A DNA stretch of 62,821 nt from an uncultured Psychroflexus sp. (GCA_913062845.1 CAJXVZ010000012.1:1-62821); one strand, 5' to 3'; shown: positions 26,863 to 35,756, numbered from the stretch's first letter. Translations and numbers: made by a program. Notes: generated by a model not told the origin, from the sequence alone.

Positions 26863-29800
26863 TTAATAAGTTTGTATTGAAGTCATTTTGTCGTTGTAGT
26901 AAGTGGCTTTTTTAATAAGCTTGCCATTTTTGTCAAATTCTTCAAAGGTTCCTGATCTGTCTCCAAGGATGTAGTTTTCAACAGACTTAAGCTGGCCATT
27001 GTCGTGGTACTTTCTTAATTCGCCATCGGGCTCTCCGTAAATATAATTGCCCTCAAATTTTTTGGCGCCATTTTCGTAAAAGTACTCAACTGGTCCGTGA
27101 TAGGTCCCTTCAAAAAATAAGATCTTTTCCAGGATTTGTCCATTGTAAGCATAGGTTTTGTAAACACCAGTGAAATTGCCGTTGTAATACTCCATTTCCT
27201 TGGCAATTTTTCCGTTGTCATAATAACTTTTCACTTTGCCTTTACCGTGTATAACAGGTATCATCTCCACTTCTTTTTTCTCACTATCCAGGTAACTGTA
27301 TCCAATGATCTCACCGTGATCGTAAAATCTTATAAGCTGCAGGTTACCATGCTTGTCATAAAATGTATACCTGCCGTGGATTTCATCGTCTTTAAAGGAC
27401 CTTTCGTTTTTGACATTACCATTTTCATAATAGGAGGTCTCTGTACCTGTAGAATTACCGTATTCAAAATATTCAACTTCTTTTATGCTGCCATCTTCAT
27501 AATAATCTGTTTGCTTACCATGAAGGTTACCGTTAATGTACTTACTGTCATATTCCAGCTGGCCATTATCATAGTAGGAATTATATTCACCGTGTAATCT
27601 GCCATTCAGGTAGTTGCCTTCATAATCCACAACGCCGTTTGGCCTGAAAACCTGAAACGGACCATGCTTTATTTTATTTTCATATGACACGACAGACTTT
27701 ATTTTGCCGTCCGGAAAGTATTGTTTGTTCTTATGGGTTTTTTCGGGCTCGAGAAAATCAAAGGTTACTTCGCTTTCTCCATCTTTATTGTAAGTGACTT
27801 CTTTTATAAATGAATCGTAATCATAAGTAGAAATATAGTAGATGTCTCCTTCTGCAGTGTAACTTACAGCATCTCCATGGTATAAGCCTTTGTGAAAAAA
27901 CAAAGTGCTAGAAAGAGTGCCGTCTGCAAGATAGTTTTTCCATTCCCCGTGTTCTTCATCTTCTTTATACCAACCCTGTTGTTTAATGTTTTTATTGGGA
28001 TGAAAGCTTACGAAATAACCATCAAGTTTTCCTTCAGAGTAGTTTTTTTGTTCTTTAATACTACCATCTTCAAAATATAAAGTATACTCACCGTCAAGTT
28101 CGCCATCAGTATAGTTGCCTTTGCCTTCCAGAACACCAAAATTTGAATAGTACAACCATTCTCCTTTCTTGCCGCCTTTGATGTCATAAAGACCTTCAGC
28201 CAATACTGTGCCATTAGGATTGTAGGCCTTGTAAAAGAATTCACCACCTTTTTTTCTATCCTCAATGATGATATTGCCTTCTTTGTCATAATATTTATAG
28301 GCTATGATAATGCCTTTTCTGTATTCCAGTTCATAGTGCAAGATCCCATCCTGATCATAAAACTTTGATATACCATCGATCTTACCATTGATATATTCAA
28401 ATTCATTTTTCAGAACACCATCCGGATAGTAGTATTTCCAGGCTCCTGTATATTCGCCTTCAGAAAACTGACCTTCCTGAGATAAATTGCCATTAAGATG
28501 ATATTGCACATAGGGACCATCCAGATTATTATTCTTATAATTAACCTCCTCAAGCGGCTCGCCATTAAAAAAATACTTTTTCTTTTTTTGTAGCTGTCCT
28601 TCATCGTAAAACGATTCTTCATATAACTGGCCAGTAGCATAGTACTCCTTGTAAACACCTATAATAGTATCGTTTAAATATTCGGCTTCAAATTCAGGGA
28701 TTGATTCTCCGACATTAAAATACGCTGTGTATTTCCCAGATAAATTACCATCTTTAAAGAACTTTTTTTGTTTTAGAGCACCGGATGGTAAATAGTACTT
28801 GTATTCACCATCAATTTTGGAATCCTTGAGTTCAGTTTCTATGTGTAAGCGCCCATTTTCATGAAAACTTGTATTACTTCCCTGCATGAGTCCTTCTACA
28901 AAGCTTCCTTTTTCTTTTATTTTGCCGTTTTCGTAATACCAAACCCAGTCCCCGGACTGTTCACCATCCGCGTAAGACCCTTTGGCCTTAATATTACCGG
29001 CAGGATAGAAAAATGACCAGTCGCCGACGTTTTGATTGTCTTCTATTTTACCATAGGACGATAAGAGTCCGCCATCAAAATAATTAAATGTAACTATTTC
29101 TTTTTCACCATTTATACTGACTTCATTCTCACAAATCAGATCATACCATTTTTGTCTTAGTTCAGGTAAAAAAGCTGTGATATCGTCTATTTTCCTATCT
29201 ATGATTTTTTTATGATCTCTGTTGTCTGTACTAAAATTTATTGTGTATAAAAAAGTTTCAAAATAATTGTTTTCCAGTATCCATTCATAAAGTGGTTGAT
29301 AAATCTTCCCCCAAAAATCATCCGTGTTTTCGATATCCTTAAGTTGTAAGATCATGGCATGGGATTGTTTTGAAAGCGGATTATCAATATCACTGTTAAT
29401 TTCATAATCATCATTAAGAGCGATGTGCCCATTTAAGATCAAGTCCAGATCTTCATAAATGGAATCATCCTCAGAAAAAACTACATCAGGATCTTTGTCC
29501 GGATATATGGTCTGGACGTTTCTGTTTAAAGAGGATAATATATTGCCTGAATCTGCACCATCAGGATTAAACAACAAAAACATATTAAAACTCATGAGAG
29601 CCTGAGCAAATAAGCCTTGCTCGTAACATAAGTTTCCTATTCTTAAGTGCGGTTTAGCATAAAAGAGATTGTACCTTGCTGAAGCCTGGTAAGCTTCCAA
29701 AGCTTTTTTACTTTGGCCTGCATTTTCCAGAGCCAGACCTCTGTTAAAATTCAATAAATAACTTACCGGATAAAAGCTTAGTGCTTCATCGGCTACTTCC

Positions 29801-30156
29801 AGGGCCTTTTCAGGCTGCTCAGAATTGATATAAGCAACTGTTTTGTTATTGTATAAGGAGGCAACAATAGGCTCTTTGACATTAGAAATTGACAATGCTT
29901 TATCGATAGTATCGATGGCTCTTTCAAATTCATCAAATTGTAACAGATAATAGGACTTCCTCAACATAGAGGTAAGATAGAGGGAATCGTTTTTGTTGAT
30001 TTTGTTTAGAGTAGTAAGTGATTCTTCAAGTTTTTCTTCAGCTATTTGTTCTTCAGATTCAGTAAAAACGTCATCCGGATTGATGAAGGGAATTTTTTCC
30101 TGAGCTGAGGTATTGACATAAAAAGAAATCAGGGCAAATAAAAATAATTGTCTCAT
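26863..30156 (-). CDS. Very long exported MORN-repeat protein with N-terminal TPRs
   Basis: A 1097-residue exported protein with a signal peptide ending in NTSAQE. Residues 30-200 are TPR-like (AYINSEQPEKALEVADEAL). From about 360 to the end there are roughly thirty MORN_2/YwqK-type repeats of about 23 residues, with cores such as GEWKNYLADGTL and GKQTDYYEDGSIKE. Such repeats form a long beta-sheet ribbon and bind proteins or membranes. Proteins with shorter arrays are often labelled 'YwqK family antitoxin', which is weak evidence of function. It heads an operon with two DUF3857 proteins, with gaps of 3 and 1 bases, so the three products probably act together in the envelope. Confidence 0.88.
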   Translation of the reverse strand: MRQLFLFALISFYVNTSAQEKIPFINPDDVFTESEEQIAEEKLEESLTTLNKINKNDSLYLTSMLRKSYYLLQFDEFERAIDTIDKALSISNVKEPIVASLYNNKTVAYINSEQPEKALEVADEALSFYPVSYLLNFNRGLALENAGQSKKALEAYQASARYNLFYAKPHLRIGNLCYEQGLFAQALMSFNMFLLFNPDGADSGNILSSLNRNVQTIYPDKDPDVVFSEDDSIYEDLDLILNGHIALNDDYEINSDIDNPLSKQSHAMILQLKDIENTDDFWGKIYQPLYEWILENNYFETFLYTINFSTDNRDHKKIIDRKIDDITAFLPELRQKWYDLICENEVSINGEKEIVTFNYFDGGLLSSYGKIEDNQNVGDWSFFYPAGNIKAKGSYADGEQSGDWVWYYENGKIKEKGSFVEGLMQGSNTSFHENGRLHIETELKDSKIDGEYKYYLPSGALKQKKFFKDGNLSGKYTAYFNVGESIPEFEAEYLNDTIIGVYKEYYATGQLYEESFYDEGQLQKKKKYFFNGEPLEEVNYKNNNLDGPYVQYHLNGNLSQEGQFSEGEYTGAWKYYYPDGVLKNEFEYINGKIDGISKFYDQDGILHYELEYRKGIIIAYKYYDKEGNIIIEDRKKGGEFFYKAYNPNGTVLAEGLYDIKGGKKGEWLYYSNFGVLEGKGNYTDGELDGEYTLYFEDGSIKEQKNYSEGKLDGYFVSFHPNKNIKQQGWYKEDEEHGEWKNYLADGTLSSTLFFHKGLYHGDAVSYTAEGDIYYISTYDYDSFIKEVTYNKDGESEVTFDFLEPEKTHKNKQYFPDGKIKSVVSYENKIKHGPFQVFRPNGVVDYEGNYLNGRLHGEYNSYYDNGQLEYDSKYINGNLHGKQTDYYEDGSIKEVEYFEYGNSTGTETSYYENGNVKNERSFKDDEIHGRYTFYDKHGNLQLIRFYDHGEIIGYSYLDSEKKEVEMIPVIHGKGKVKSYYDNGKIAKEMEYYNGNFTGVYKTYAYNGQILEKILFFEGTYHGPVEYFYENGAKKFEGNYIYGEPDGELRKYHDNGQLKSVENYILGDRSGTFEEFDKNGKLIKKATYYNDKMTSIQTY

Positions 30157-30634
30157 GAGGTTACTGGAAATTTAAATATTTTCAAATAAATGCTAAGGGT
30201 TATATTTCGCTTAAAATACTACAATAAGGTCTTGTAGAAAATTAATATAAAATTAAGACTTTCCAATTGAAAAAGCCATCACAAAAAACACTTTTTTTCA
30301 AGTATTTTTAAGATATAACCAAAAGAGGTCTGGTGACCTTTTATAATGATAATTAGCAGACTGAACTAATAACAAATTAAATCATTGCATTTTTATAATC
30401 CAGACAGGTTTTTAAGTGATAATGTCAGATAAGAAGATATTTTAAAAACACATTAAGATTAGGTTTGAGATAAAAACGCTTTATAAACTAAAGCATTAAA
30501 TCCTTTAGTTATAATAACTATTATCTCTATTCTCTATACTTTCGCATTTTAGTATAAATTGAAAGATAATCAGGTGACCTGGTAAAAATATTCAGATAAG
30601 GATGTTTAAATAAAGTCTGGTTTTTTCAACCAAA
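30157..30634. other. Intergenic region upstream of the MORN operon
   Basis: No gene is seen. The region is AT-rich and should carry the MORN operon promoter; the best -7-like string, TTTATTTG near the start codon, is imperfect. A small stem AGGTC-TGGT-GACCT (30326-30339) flanked by A- and T-runs could terminate transcription on either strand. A weaker TGGTT/AACCA stem (30618-30632) overlaps the nitroreductase stop. Confidence 0.45.
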
Positions 30635-31195
30635 TTATTTGTGCCAGCTGATCTTTTGTTTTATTTCACTCTGTCTTTCAAGTAAATCAGTTTGTTCATC
30701 AAAATACCCACAATACAGAAAACCAAGGCATTTTTCACCTTCATTGAAAGGTATTAATTCATCAAGTTTGTTTTTAAAAGATGGCGTACTCCAGTACATC
30801 CCAATTTTCAGGCTATGGGAAGCAATCCACATATTTTGAACGGCCATGGCCGTAGCTGCTATTTCTTCCCATTCCGGTACACTTTCTTTGGGATCTCTTT
30901 GCATGCAAACCGCAATGACATGGCTGGATTGGGTGAATTTTTCAGCAATTTTTTTAGCTTTGAATGTTTTGGGGTTTTCAGTAGTTTCCAAATATATGTT
31001 CTTGAAAAACTCACCGGCTTTTTCTTTAAAACCACCTGTAATCACCTTAAACCGCCAGGGTTCAGTTTTCCTGTGCGTTGGTGCCCAATTTGCCAGTTCT
31101 AAAAGTTTTTCAATAATAGAATCTTCAACGGTTTTATTTTTAAATTGATGCGGATAAACTGATCTTCTTTCAATTATCGCTTTAAATATGTCCAT
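30635..31195 (-). CDS. Nitroreductase family protein
   Basis: A 186-residue flavoprotein of the NfsA/NfsB-like nitroreductase superfamily. The FMN-binding opening AIIERRSVYPHQF (RRS motif) and the ANWAPTHRKTEPWRFKVITG stretch are characteristic. The C-terminal part (GFLYCGYFDE) closes the dimer interface. It is at the short end of the family, close to the YdjA type. Such enzymes reduce nitro groups, quinones or similar acceptors with NAD(P)H. It overlaps the end of the aminotransferase gene by 14 bases, so the two are co-transcribed. Confidence 0.9.
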   Translation of the reverse strand: MDIFKAIIERRSVYPHQFKNKTVEDSIIEKLLELANWAPTHRKTEPWRFKVITGGFKEKAGEFFKNIYLETTENPKTFKAKKIAEKFTQSSHVIAVCMQRDPKESVPEWEEIAATAMAVQNMWIASHSLKIGMYWSTPSFKNKLDELIPFNEGEKCLGFLYCGYFDEQTDLLERQSEIKQKISWHK

Positions 31196-32333
31196 GGCTT
31201 TTTAAAAATTCATTTATTTTATAAGCTATTCTTTCTTTTTCTTCTTCAGTAAGATTAGAACCGGATGGCAAACACAAGCCTCTGTCGAATAAATCCTCAG
31301 AAACCTTTCCGCCGTAATAGGGTAAATCTTTAAATACAGGTTGCATGTGCATGGGTTTCCACAATGGACGGCTTTCAATATTATCTTCCCAAAGTGCCAA
31401 CCTTAGGTCTTCTCTGGTAAAATTGGCCTCTTTTGAAACTGTAATTGCAGATAACCAATGATTTGAAAAATAATCCTCATTTGGTTCGGATAAAACCTTT
31501 ACAACCTCTATGTTTTTAAATAAATCCTGATAAAAAGCATTCATTCCTCTTCTATAACCTATGTGTTTGGCTAAGACCTGCATCTGTCCACGACCAATAC
31601 CGGCAACGATATTGCTCATTCTGTAATTGAACCCTATGTGTGTATGTTCGTAGTGGGGCGCATCATCTCTGGCCTGAGTAGCATAAAAAACAGTTTTTTG
31701 TTTGGCATCGGCATCTTTACAAACCAAGGCACCACCACCGCTGGTGGTTATTATTTTATTCCCGTTGAAGGACAAAGCGCCAAACTCTCCAAGGGTTCCA
31801 CAATTCTGACCTTTGTAGGTTGAACCCAAAGCTTCGGCCGCATCTTCAACGATAGGTATTTCATATTTTTTGGCAACTTCAGTAACTTCATCAACCAGAC
31901 AAGGCATGCCGTACAGATGAACAGCAATAATTGCTTTTGGTTTTTTGCCTTTTGCTATTCTGTCTTTTATTGCAGTTTCGAGAGATTTTGGGCAGATGTT
32001 CCATGTCACAGGTTCGCTGTCCACAAGAACAGGTGTAGCACCCTGATAGATGATCGGGTTAATTGATCCACAAAAAGTAAAGCTTTGACAAATAACTTCA
32101 TCACCATGCGTTACGCCGAGTTGAACCAAAGCCAGATGGATGGCTGCAGTTCCTGTACTGAGGGCTGCCACAGGTTTTTTTGTGTTCAAAAACGACTGAA
32201 TATCTTCTTCAAAACCATTCACATTTGGACCAAGCGGCGCAATCCAATTGATATCGAAAGCTTCTTTTATGTAATCTAATTCGGTGCCACCCATATGCGG
32301 CGAGGATAACCAAATTTTAGAGGGTTGAGACAT
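31182..32333 (-). CDS. DegT/DnrJ/EryC1/StrS family PLP aminotransferase
   Basis: About 383 residues from the ATG at 32333 (MSQPSKIWLSSPHMGG), the family's normal opening; a frame to 32372 adds 13 unlikely residues. It has the PLP-binding fold, with ALSTGTAAIHLAL near the start, the Asp motif VEDAAEALGS and the Schiff-base lysine in FNGNKIITTSGGG. Such enzymes aminate keto-sugars for polysaccharide, O-antigen or glycan building. No sugar-nucleotide genes lie nearby, so the pathway is unknown. It is divergent from hemC. Confidence 0.9.
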   Translation of the reverse strand: MSQPSKIWLSSPHMGGTELDYIKEAFDINWIAPLGPNVNGFEEDIQSFLNTKKPVAALSTGTAAIHLALVQLGVTHGDEVICQSFTFCGSINPIIYQGATPVLVDSEPVTWNICPKSLETAIKDRIAKGKKPKAIIAVHLYGMPCLVDEVTEVAKKYEIPIVEDAAEALGSTYKGQNCGTLGEFGALSFNGNKIITTSGGGALVCKDADAKQKTVFYATQARDDAPHYEHTHIGFNYRMSNIVAGIGRGQMQVLAKHIGYRRGMNAFYQDLFKNIEVVKVLSEPNEDYFSNHWLSAITVSKEANFTREDLRLALWEDNIESRPLWKPMHMQPVFKDLPYYGGKVSEDLFDRGLCLPSGSNLTEEEKERIAYKINEFLKSHGHI

Positions 32334-32473
32334 GAGCCTTATTTTTTTGTAAAAATAGGTATTAGTTGCCAAAAAGTTTGATTTGAAAATGTAAATATTT
32401 TATGCAGAAAAATTTCTGAAGGTCTGATGTCAAAATGATCATGACTTCTAAAATCTAAACAAACTAAATTCGT

Positions 32474-32481
32474 TACTTTTG
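32474..32481 (+). promoter_or_regulatory. Candidate -7 element of hemC
   Basis: TACTTTTG matches TAnnTTTG exactly, 22 bases before the ATG at 32503. It overlaps the alternative start at 32479, which argues for 32503. No clear -33 TTG is seen. Confidence 0.35.
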
Positions 32482-32502
32482 AATTCTATCAGATTTGAAG
32501 AC

Positions 32503-33411
32503 ATGCAACCATTAATAATCGGTACACGCGACAGCGAACTCGCTCTTTGGCAAGCCAAAACTGTACAACAAAAGTTGAAAGACAATGGTATTGACAGCAG
32601 GTTACATCCTGTAAAATCCAGTGGTGACCTCAACCTTGACGTACCACTTTACGAAATGGGTATTACGGGTATATTCACCAAAAGTCTTGATGTGGCCTTG
32701 ATCAAAGGTGATATTGACCTTGCAGTACATTCGATGAAAGATGTGCCGACACAGTTGCCAAAGACCATTGTACAAGGTGCTGTCTTAAAACGTGCAAATC
32801 ATCGTGACTTGTTAGTGCATAAAGGTCTGCAGTTCCTCGAATCAGAAAATGGCCATATTGCCACAGGAAGTTTGCGAAGAAAAGCCCAATGGCTTAATAA
32901 ATACCCTCATCATAAGGTCAGTAATTTGAGAGGAAACGTCAATACCAGAATGCAAAAATTAGAAGACTCTGACTGGAATGGAGCTATTTTTGCTGCAGCA
33001 GGATTGGAGCGCATTGATCTCATGCCTCAAAACATTCAGTACCTGGACTGGATGATTCCGGCGCCTGCTCAGGGCGCAATGCTGGCCGTGACCAGAGAAG
33101 ATAAGCCAGAAGTTATTAAAGCCTTGGCTAAATTGAATGACAGAAATTCCGAAATCTGTGTGAATGTCGAACGTTCCTTTCTGAGAACTTTGGAAGGCGG
33201 TTGTACCGCGCCAATTGGCGCTTTGGCAACAATTGAAGAGGATAAATTACATTTTGAAGGTGTGCTTTTAAGCCTTGACGGAAAGGAAAGATTTCACGTC
33301 AAAAAAAGTACGCCACTTGAAAATCATAAAGATTTTGGGCGTTATTGCGCTCAGGTCATTTTAAGAGAAGGCGGATATAAATTGATGGAAGAACTGAGAC
33401 GAATATTATAG
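32503..33411 (+). CDS. hemC: Hydroxymethylbilane synthase (porphobilinogen deaminase)
   Basis: A 302-residue cytoplasmic enzyme that joins four porphobilinogen units into hydroxymethylbilane in haem synthesis. It opens with the family hallmark IIGTRDSELALWQA. The dipyrromethane cofactor attaches to Cys234 in EGGCTAPIGA. AVHSMKDVP supplies the catalytic Asp. The ATG at 32503 is chosen over 32479 because it fits the family start and lies downstream of a likely -7 box. hemD follows 2 bases after the stop. Confidence 0.96.
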   Translation: MQPLIIGTRDSELALWQAKTVQQKLKDNGIDSRLHPVKSSGDLNLDVPLYEMGITGIFTKSLDVALIKGDIDLAVHSMKDVPTQLPKTIVQGAVLKRANHRDLLVHKGLQFLESENGHIATGSLRRKAQWLNKYPHHKVSNLRGNVNTRMQKLEDSDWNGAIFAAAGLERIDLMPQNIQYLDWMIPAPAQGAMLAVTREDKPEVIKALAKLNDRNSEICVNVERSFLRTLEGGCTAPIGALATIEEDKLHFEGVLLSLDGKERFHVKKSTPLENHKDFGRYCAQVILREGGYKLMEELRRIL

Positions 33412-33413
33412 TC

Positions 33414-34067
33414 ATGCCACTTGTCCTTTCCACTAAAATTTTACCACCCAATTTAAAGAAACATTTTTTCCTTTCTGACATCAGTTTGGTGGAATATGAG
33501 GCTGTGAAAATTAAACCTACAGACATCAGCTTAAGTAAGATTCATTTCGAGAATGCCATTTTTACCAGTCAGAATGCAGTGAAACTGGCATTTGAAAAGC
33601 ATCAATTGGAATTTGAGCATGTTTTTTGTGTTGGAGAAAAAACCTCAAATCTTATTCAGTCCTATGGATCACGACCCAATTGGGTAGCCCAAAATGCCGC
33701 TGAGCTGGCGAAAGAACTTCTAAAGCATTTTCCGGAATGCAGTTTTGACTTTTTTTGTTCAGCACAACGTAGAGATGAGTTGCCGAATCTATTGAAAAAT
33801 AACCACATCAATCTGAGGGAACATCACCTGTACCACTCTGTACTTGACCCCAAAATCTTCTCCAATGATTTTGATGCGGTCTTATGCTTTAGTCCGCTTG
33901 GCGTAAAAGCCTATTACGAAAACCACAAAAAACAGCCTATGGCCATTTGTATCGGGGAAACAACGGCAGCGACGGCGAGGACCTTTACTCGGAATGTTTT
34001 AGTGGCTAATAAAACTTCAATAGAAAGCGTGATAATTAAAACAATCAAGCGCTTTAACCAACTGTAA
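33414..34067 (+). CDS. hemD: Uroporphyrinogen-III synthase
   Basis: A 217-residue enzyme that cyclises hydroxymethylbilane and inverts ring D to give uroporphyrinogen III. The family is poorly conserved. Here the marks are FTSQNAVKLAF, the C-terminal CFSPLGVKAYYE and CIGETTAATAR. The start lies 2 bases after hemC, making a translationally linked pair. A palindrome-rich mobile element begins 5 bases after its stop, so insertion happened right at the gene's end without cutting it. Confidence 0.93.
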   Translation: MPLVLSTKILPPNLKKHFFLSDISLVEYEAVKIKPTDISLSKIHFENAIFTSQNAVKLAFEKHQLEFEHVFCVGEKTSNLIQSYGSRPNWVAQNAAELAKELLKHFPECSFDFFCSAQRRDELPNLLKNNHINLREHHLYHSVLDPKIFSNDFDAVLCFSPLGVKAYYENHKKQPMAICIGETTAATARTFTRNVLVANKTSIESVIIKTIKRFNQL

Positions 34068-34072
34068 CTAAG

Positions 34073-34090
34073 GAAGCTGTCTCAAAACCT
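34073..34090. repeat. Outer left inverted repeat of a small host element
   Basis: GAAGCTGTCTCAAAACCT is matched perfectly (18 of 18) by the reverse complement at 35739-35756. The form resembles transposon ends common in Bacteroidota (CTGTCTCAAAA). It lies outside the IS3 ends and is not part of the IS3 element. Confidence 0.8.
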
Positions 34091-34107
34091 TAATTTTGAT
34101 AATCCCT

Positions 34108-34145
34108 CCCGACGCTTCGGGATTGTTTCTTCCGATAGCTATCGG
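34108..34145. repeat. Two small palindromes in the left arm of the host element
   Basis: CCCGA-CGCT-TCGGG at 34108-34121 is followed by the perfect 14-base palindrome CCGATAGCTATCGG at 34132-34145. Such palindromes are frequent dispersed repeats in flavobacterial genomes (from memory). Confidence 0.7.
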
Positions 34146-34208
34146 GGTCATGTCCTGAAATAGGTTGACATATAAATTGTTAATAAGTCAACTTAAATTA
34201 GGATTAAA

Positions 34209-34601
34209 ATGAAAGAATCAAAAACTTACAATGAAGCTTTTAAGCGTAAAGTAGTCACTGAAGTTCTCAATGGACAGTTAACCAAGGAGCAGGCAAGGTT
34301 ACGTTATGATATAGGTGGCAATACTACTATTTTAGACTGGATGCGTAAATATGCAGGTTTTAAAATGCGCACTGCTGGTTGCGACCCTTTGCCTATATTG
34401 CGAAACATGAGTACAGACGAAAGTAAAGAAGAGTTAAAAGACAAGATCAAACAACTGGAAGCTAAGCTTGAATATGCAGAGCTTAAAGGAAGAGCATACC
34501 AGATCATGGTTGAAATAGCCAAGGAACAATATAATCTTGATCTTGAAAAAAAGTCTGGTGCCAAACAGTCCAAAAACTCAAAGAAGAATACTCCAAAGTA
34601 A
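34209..34601 (+). CDS. IS3-family transposase OrfA
   Basis: A 130-residue protein with a Tnp1-like helix-turn-helix (about 5-50: YNEAFKRKVVTEVL, then TTILDWMRKYAG) that binds the element's ends. A leucine/lysine-rich coiled coil follows (about 78-110), as usual in OrfA. Near its end, at 34547-34553, the frame carries the heptamer A AAA AAG in the phase needed for -1 slippage. A fraction of ribosomes would therefore continue into OrfB. Confidence 0.92.
   Translation: MKESKTYNEAFKRKVVTEVLNGQLTKEQARLRYDIGGNTTILDWMRKYAGFKMRTAGCDPLPILRNMSTDESKEELKDKIKQLEAKLEYAELKGRAYQIMVEIAKEQYNLDLEKKSGAKQSKNSKKNTPK
34547..34553 (+). promoter_or_regulatory. Programmed -1 frameshift site (A AAA AAG)
   Basis: In the OrfA frame the codons are GAA AAA AAG, so the slippery heptamer is in canonical phase. 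After a -1 slip the frame reads on without stops from 34553 into OrfB. OrfB has no ATG of its own near its start. Confidence 0.75.
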
Positions 34602-35476
34602 GTCATAAAAGACTTTGCGGATTGTTTGGCAAATCAAGACAAGGCTATTACAAACAGTCAAAAAAGGCAGAAAAAATTACCTTAAATGAACAAATTGTTC
34701 TGGAAGGTGTCAGAGCTATTAGAAAAAAAGCAAAAACAGAACGATGGGGTGTTAGAAAGCTTCATTATTTACTCAATGAAGAATTACAATGTGTAAATAT
34801 TAAAATAGGTCGTGATAAGCTATTTGACTTACTACGGGAAAACAATATGCTTGTTCGTAAACGTAAAAGGAAGTTTTTTACCACAAACAGTCACCACTGG
34901 TTAAGGAAATATGATAATTTAATTGTAAATAAAAGCATTACAACTCCAAATCAGCTTTGGGTTAGTGATATTACCTATATCAAAATTAGTGATGATAAGG
35001 CCTTATATCTGTATCTGATAACAGATGCCTATTCTCAAAAAATTGTAGGCTGGAGCTTAAGTGATGATTTAAAAGCAGACTCTGCAGTAGTAGCTTTAGA
35101 AATGGCCATTAAAAACAATAAGGGTAAGTTTTTAAACCTCATACATCATTCAGATAGAGGAGTGCAGTACTGTTCTCATAAATACGTTGAAAGACTTAAT
35201 AAGAACAACGTAAGGATTAGCATGACCAGTCCTGGATCTCCACAGGAAAACGCTATTGCAGAACGACTAAATGGAATTTTAAAAGAAGAATGGCTCAATG
35301 ATTTAAATCGTAAATCTTTAAGCAGCGGCCGCACAGAACTAAACGAGATAATAGTGATTTATAACACTTATAGACCACATCAAAGTCTGAAGTATGATAC
35401 TCCTGAAAACATACATGATAATGGGTTTTCAAGGAATGAAACCGAACGCGTAGTAGGAAAAATGTATGAATATTAA
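34553..35476 (+). CDS. IS3-family transposase OrfB (integrase core, DDE)
   Basis: The catalytic half of the transposase. The first possible independent start is TTG at 34622, but the frame is open from the slippage site at 34553. Residues just before 34622 (KLKEEYSKVSHKRLCGLFG) already look like OrfB, so it is normally made as an OrfAB fusion. The rve core has the acidic triad in WVSDITYI (Asp), HHSDRGVQYC (Asp) and SPQENAIAERLNG (Glu). An HTH_21-like segment precedes it. The triad is complete and there is no internal stop, so it is probably active. Confidence 0.92.
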   Translation, partial: VWCQTVQKLKEEYSKVSHKRLCGLFGKSRQGYYKQSKKAEKITLNEQIVLEGVRAIRKKAKTERWGVRKLHYLLNEELQCVNIKIGRDKLFDLLRENNMLVRKRKRKFFTTNSHHWLRKYDNLIVNKSITTPNQLWVSDITYIKISDDKALYLYLITDAYSQKIVGWSLSDDLKADSAVVALEMAIKNNKGKFLNLIHHSDRGVQYCSHKYVERLNKNNVRISMTSPGSPQENAIAERLNGILKEEWLNDLNRKSLSSGRTELNEIIVIYNTYRPHQSLKYDTPENIHDNGFSRNETERVVGKMYEY

Positions 35477-35681
35477 AAATAGACGCCTAAATAAAGACGC
35501 CTATTTTAAGCAATTACGCTATACGGGCTATCGACTATTCCTTGTGCAGTTGCTCCCCAGCAGAGCTGCACTCCGCTTCATCGATGCAATGCAAATATTT
35601 TAAAATGAAAACTATCAACCAAAAAAAGTTATTAACTTTGAATCGATACAAATAAAAAAAATGTCAACCAATTTTAGGACG
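35477..35681. other. Non-coding right tail of the IS3 element
   Basis: About 200 bases after OrfB with no gene. GACGCCT occurs twice at the start (35484-35490 and 35499-35505). A GC-richer stretch at 35520-35590 stands out from the AT-rich background. The IS right end closes it. Confidence 0.5.
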
Positions 35682-35706
35682 AGACATTGGAAATAAACTG
35701 ACTAAG

Positions 35707-35727
35707 ATTCTGAAATGAATTCAGAAT
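35707..35727. repeat. Hairpin in the right arm of the host element
   Basis: ATTCTGAA-ATGAA-TTCAGAAT is a perfect 8-bp stem, flanked on each side by the direct repeat GACTAAG (35700-35706 and 35728-35734). Confidence 0.65.
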
Positions 35728-35738
35728 GACTAAGCCTT

Positions 35739-35756
35739 AGGTTTTGAGACAGCTTC
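35739..35756. repeat. Outer right inverted repeat of the small host element
   Basis: AGGTTTTGAGACAGCTTC is the exact reverse complement of 34073-34090. With the IS3 element removed, the two arms would form a roughly 150-bp palindrome-rich element of MITE type. Confidence 0.8.

Larger units (their letters stand above)
34151..35681 (+). mobile_element. IS3-family insertion sequence, apparently intact
   Basis: About 1531 bp. The ends are TGTCCTGAAATAGG.. at 34151 and the reverse complement CGTCCTAAAATTGG.. at 35681; 18 of 21 bases agree and both run into GGTTGACAT. A few more bases may belong to each end. OrfA and OrfB lie in overlapping frames offset by -1 with a slippery A-run, and the DDE triad is complete. 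No clear target duplication was found next to the ends. The element lies inside a smaller palindromic element with 18-bp outer repeats. Confidence 0.88.

Noticed and set aside
26863-30156. Antitoxin of a toxin-antitoxin system (YwqK label)
   Set aside because: The protein is exported, over 1000 residues and lacks any adjacent toxin; the label is carried by MORN_2 repeats only.
30326-30339. Attenuator before the MORN operon
   Set aside because: The stem is short (5 bp), there is no leader peptide and it lies about 170 bases upstream of the start, so a simple terminator or chance is as likely.
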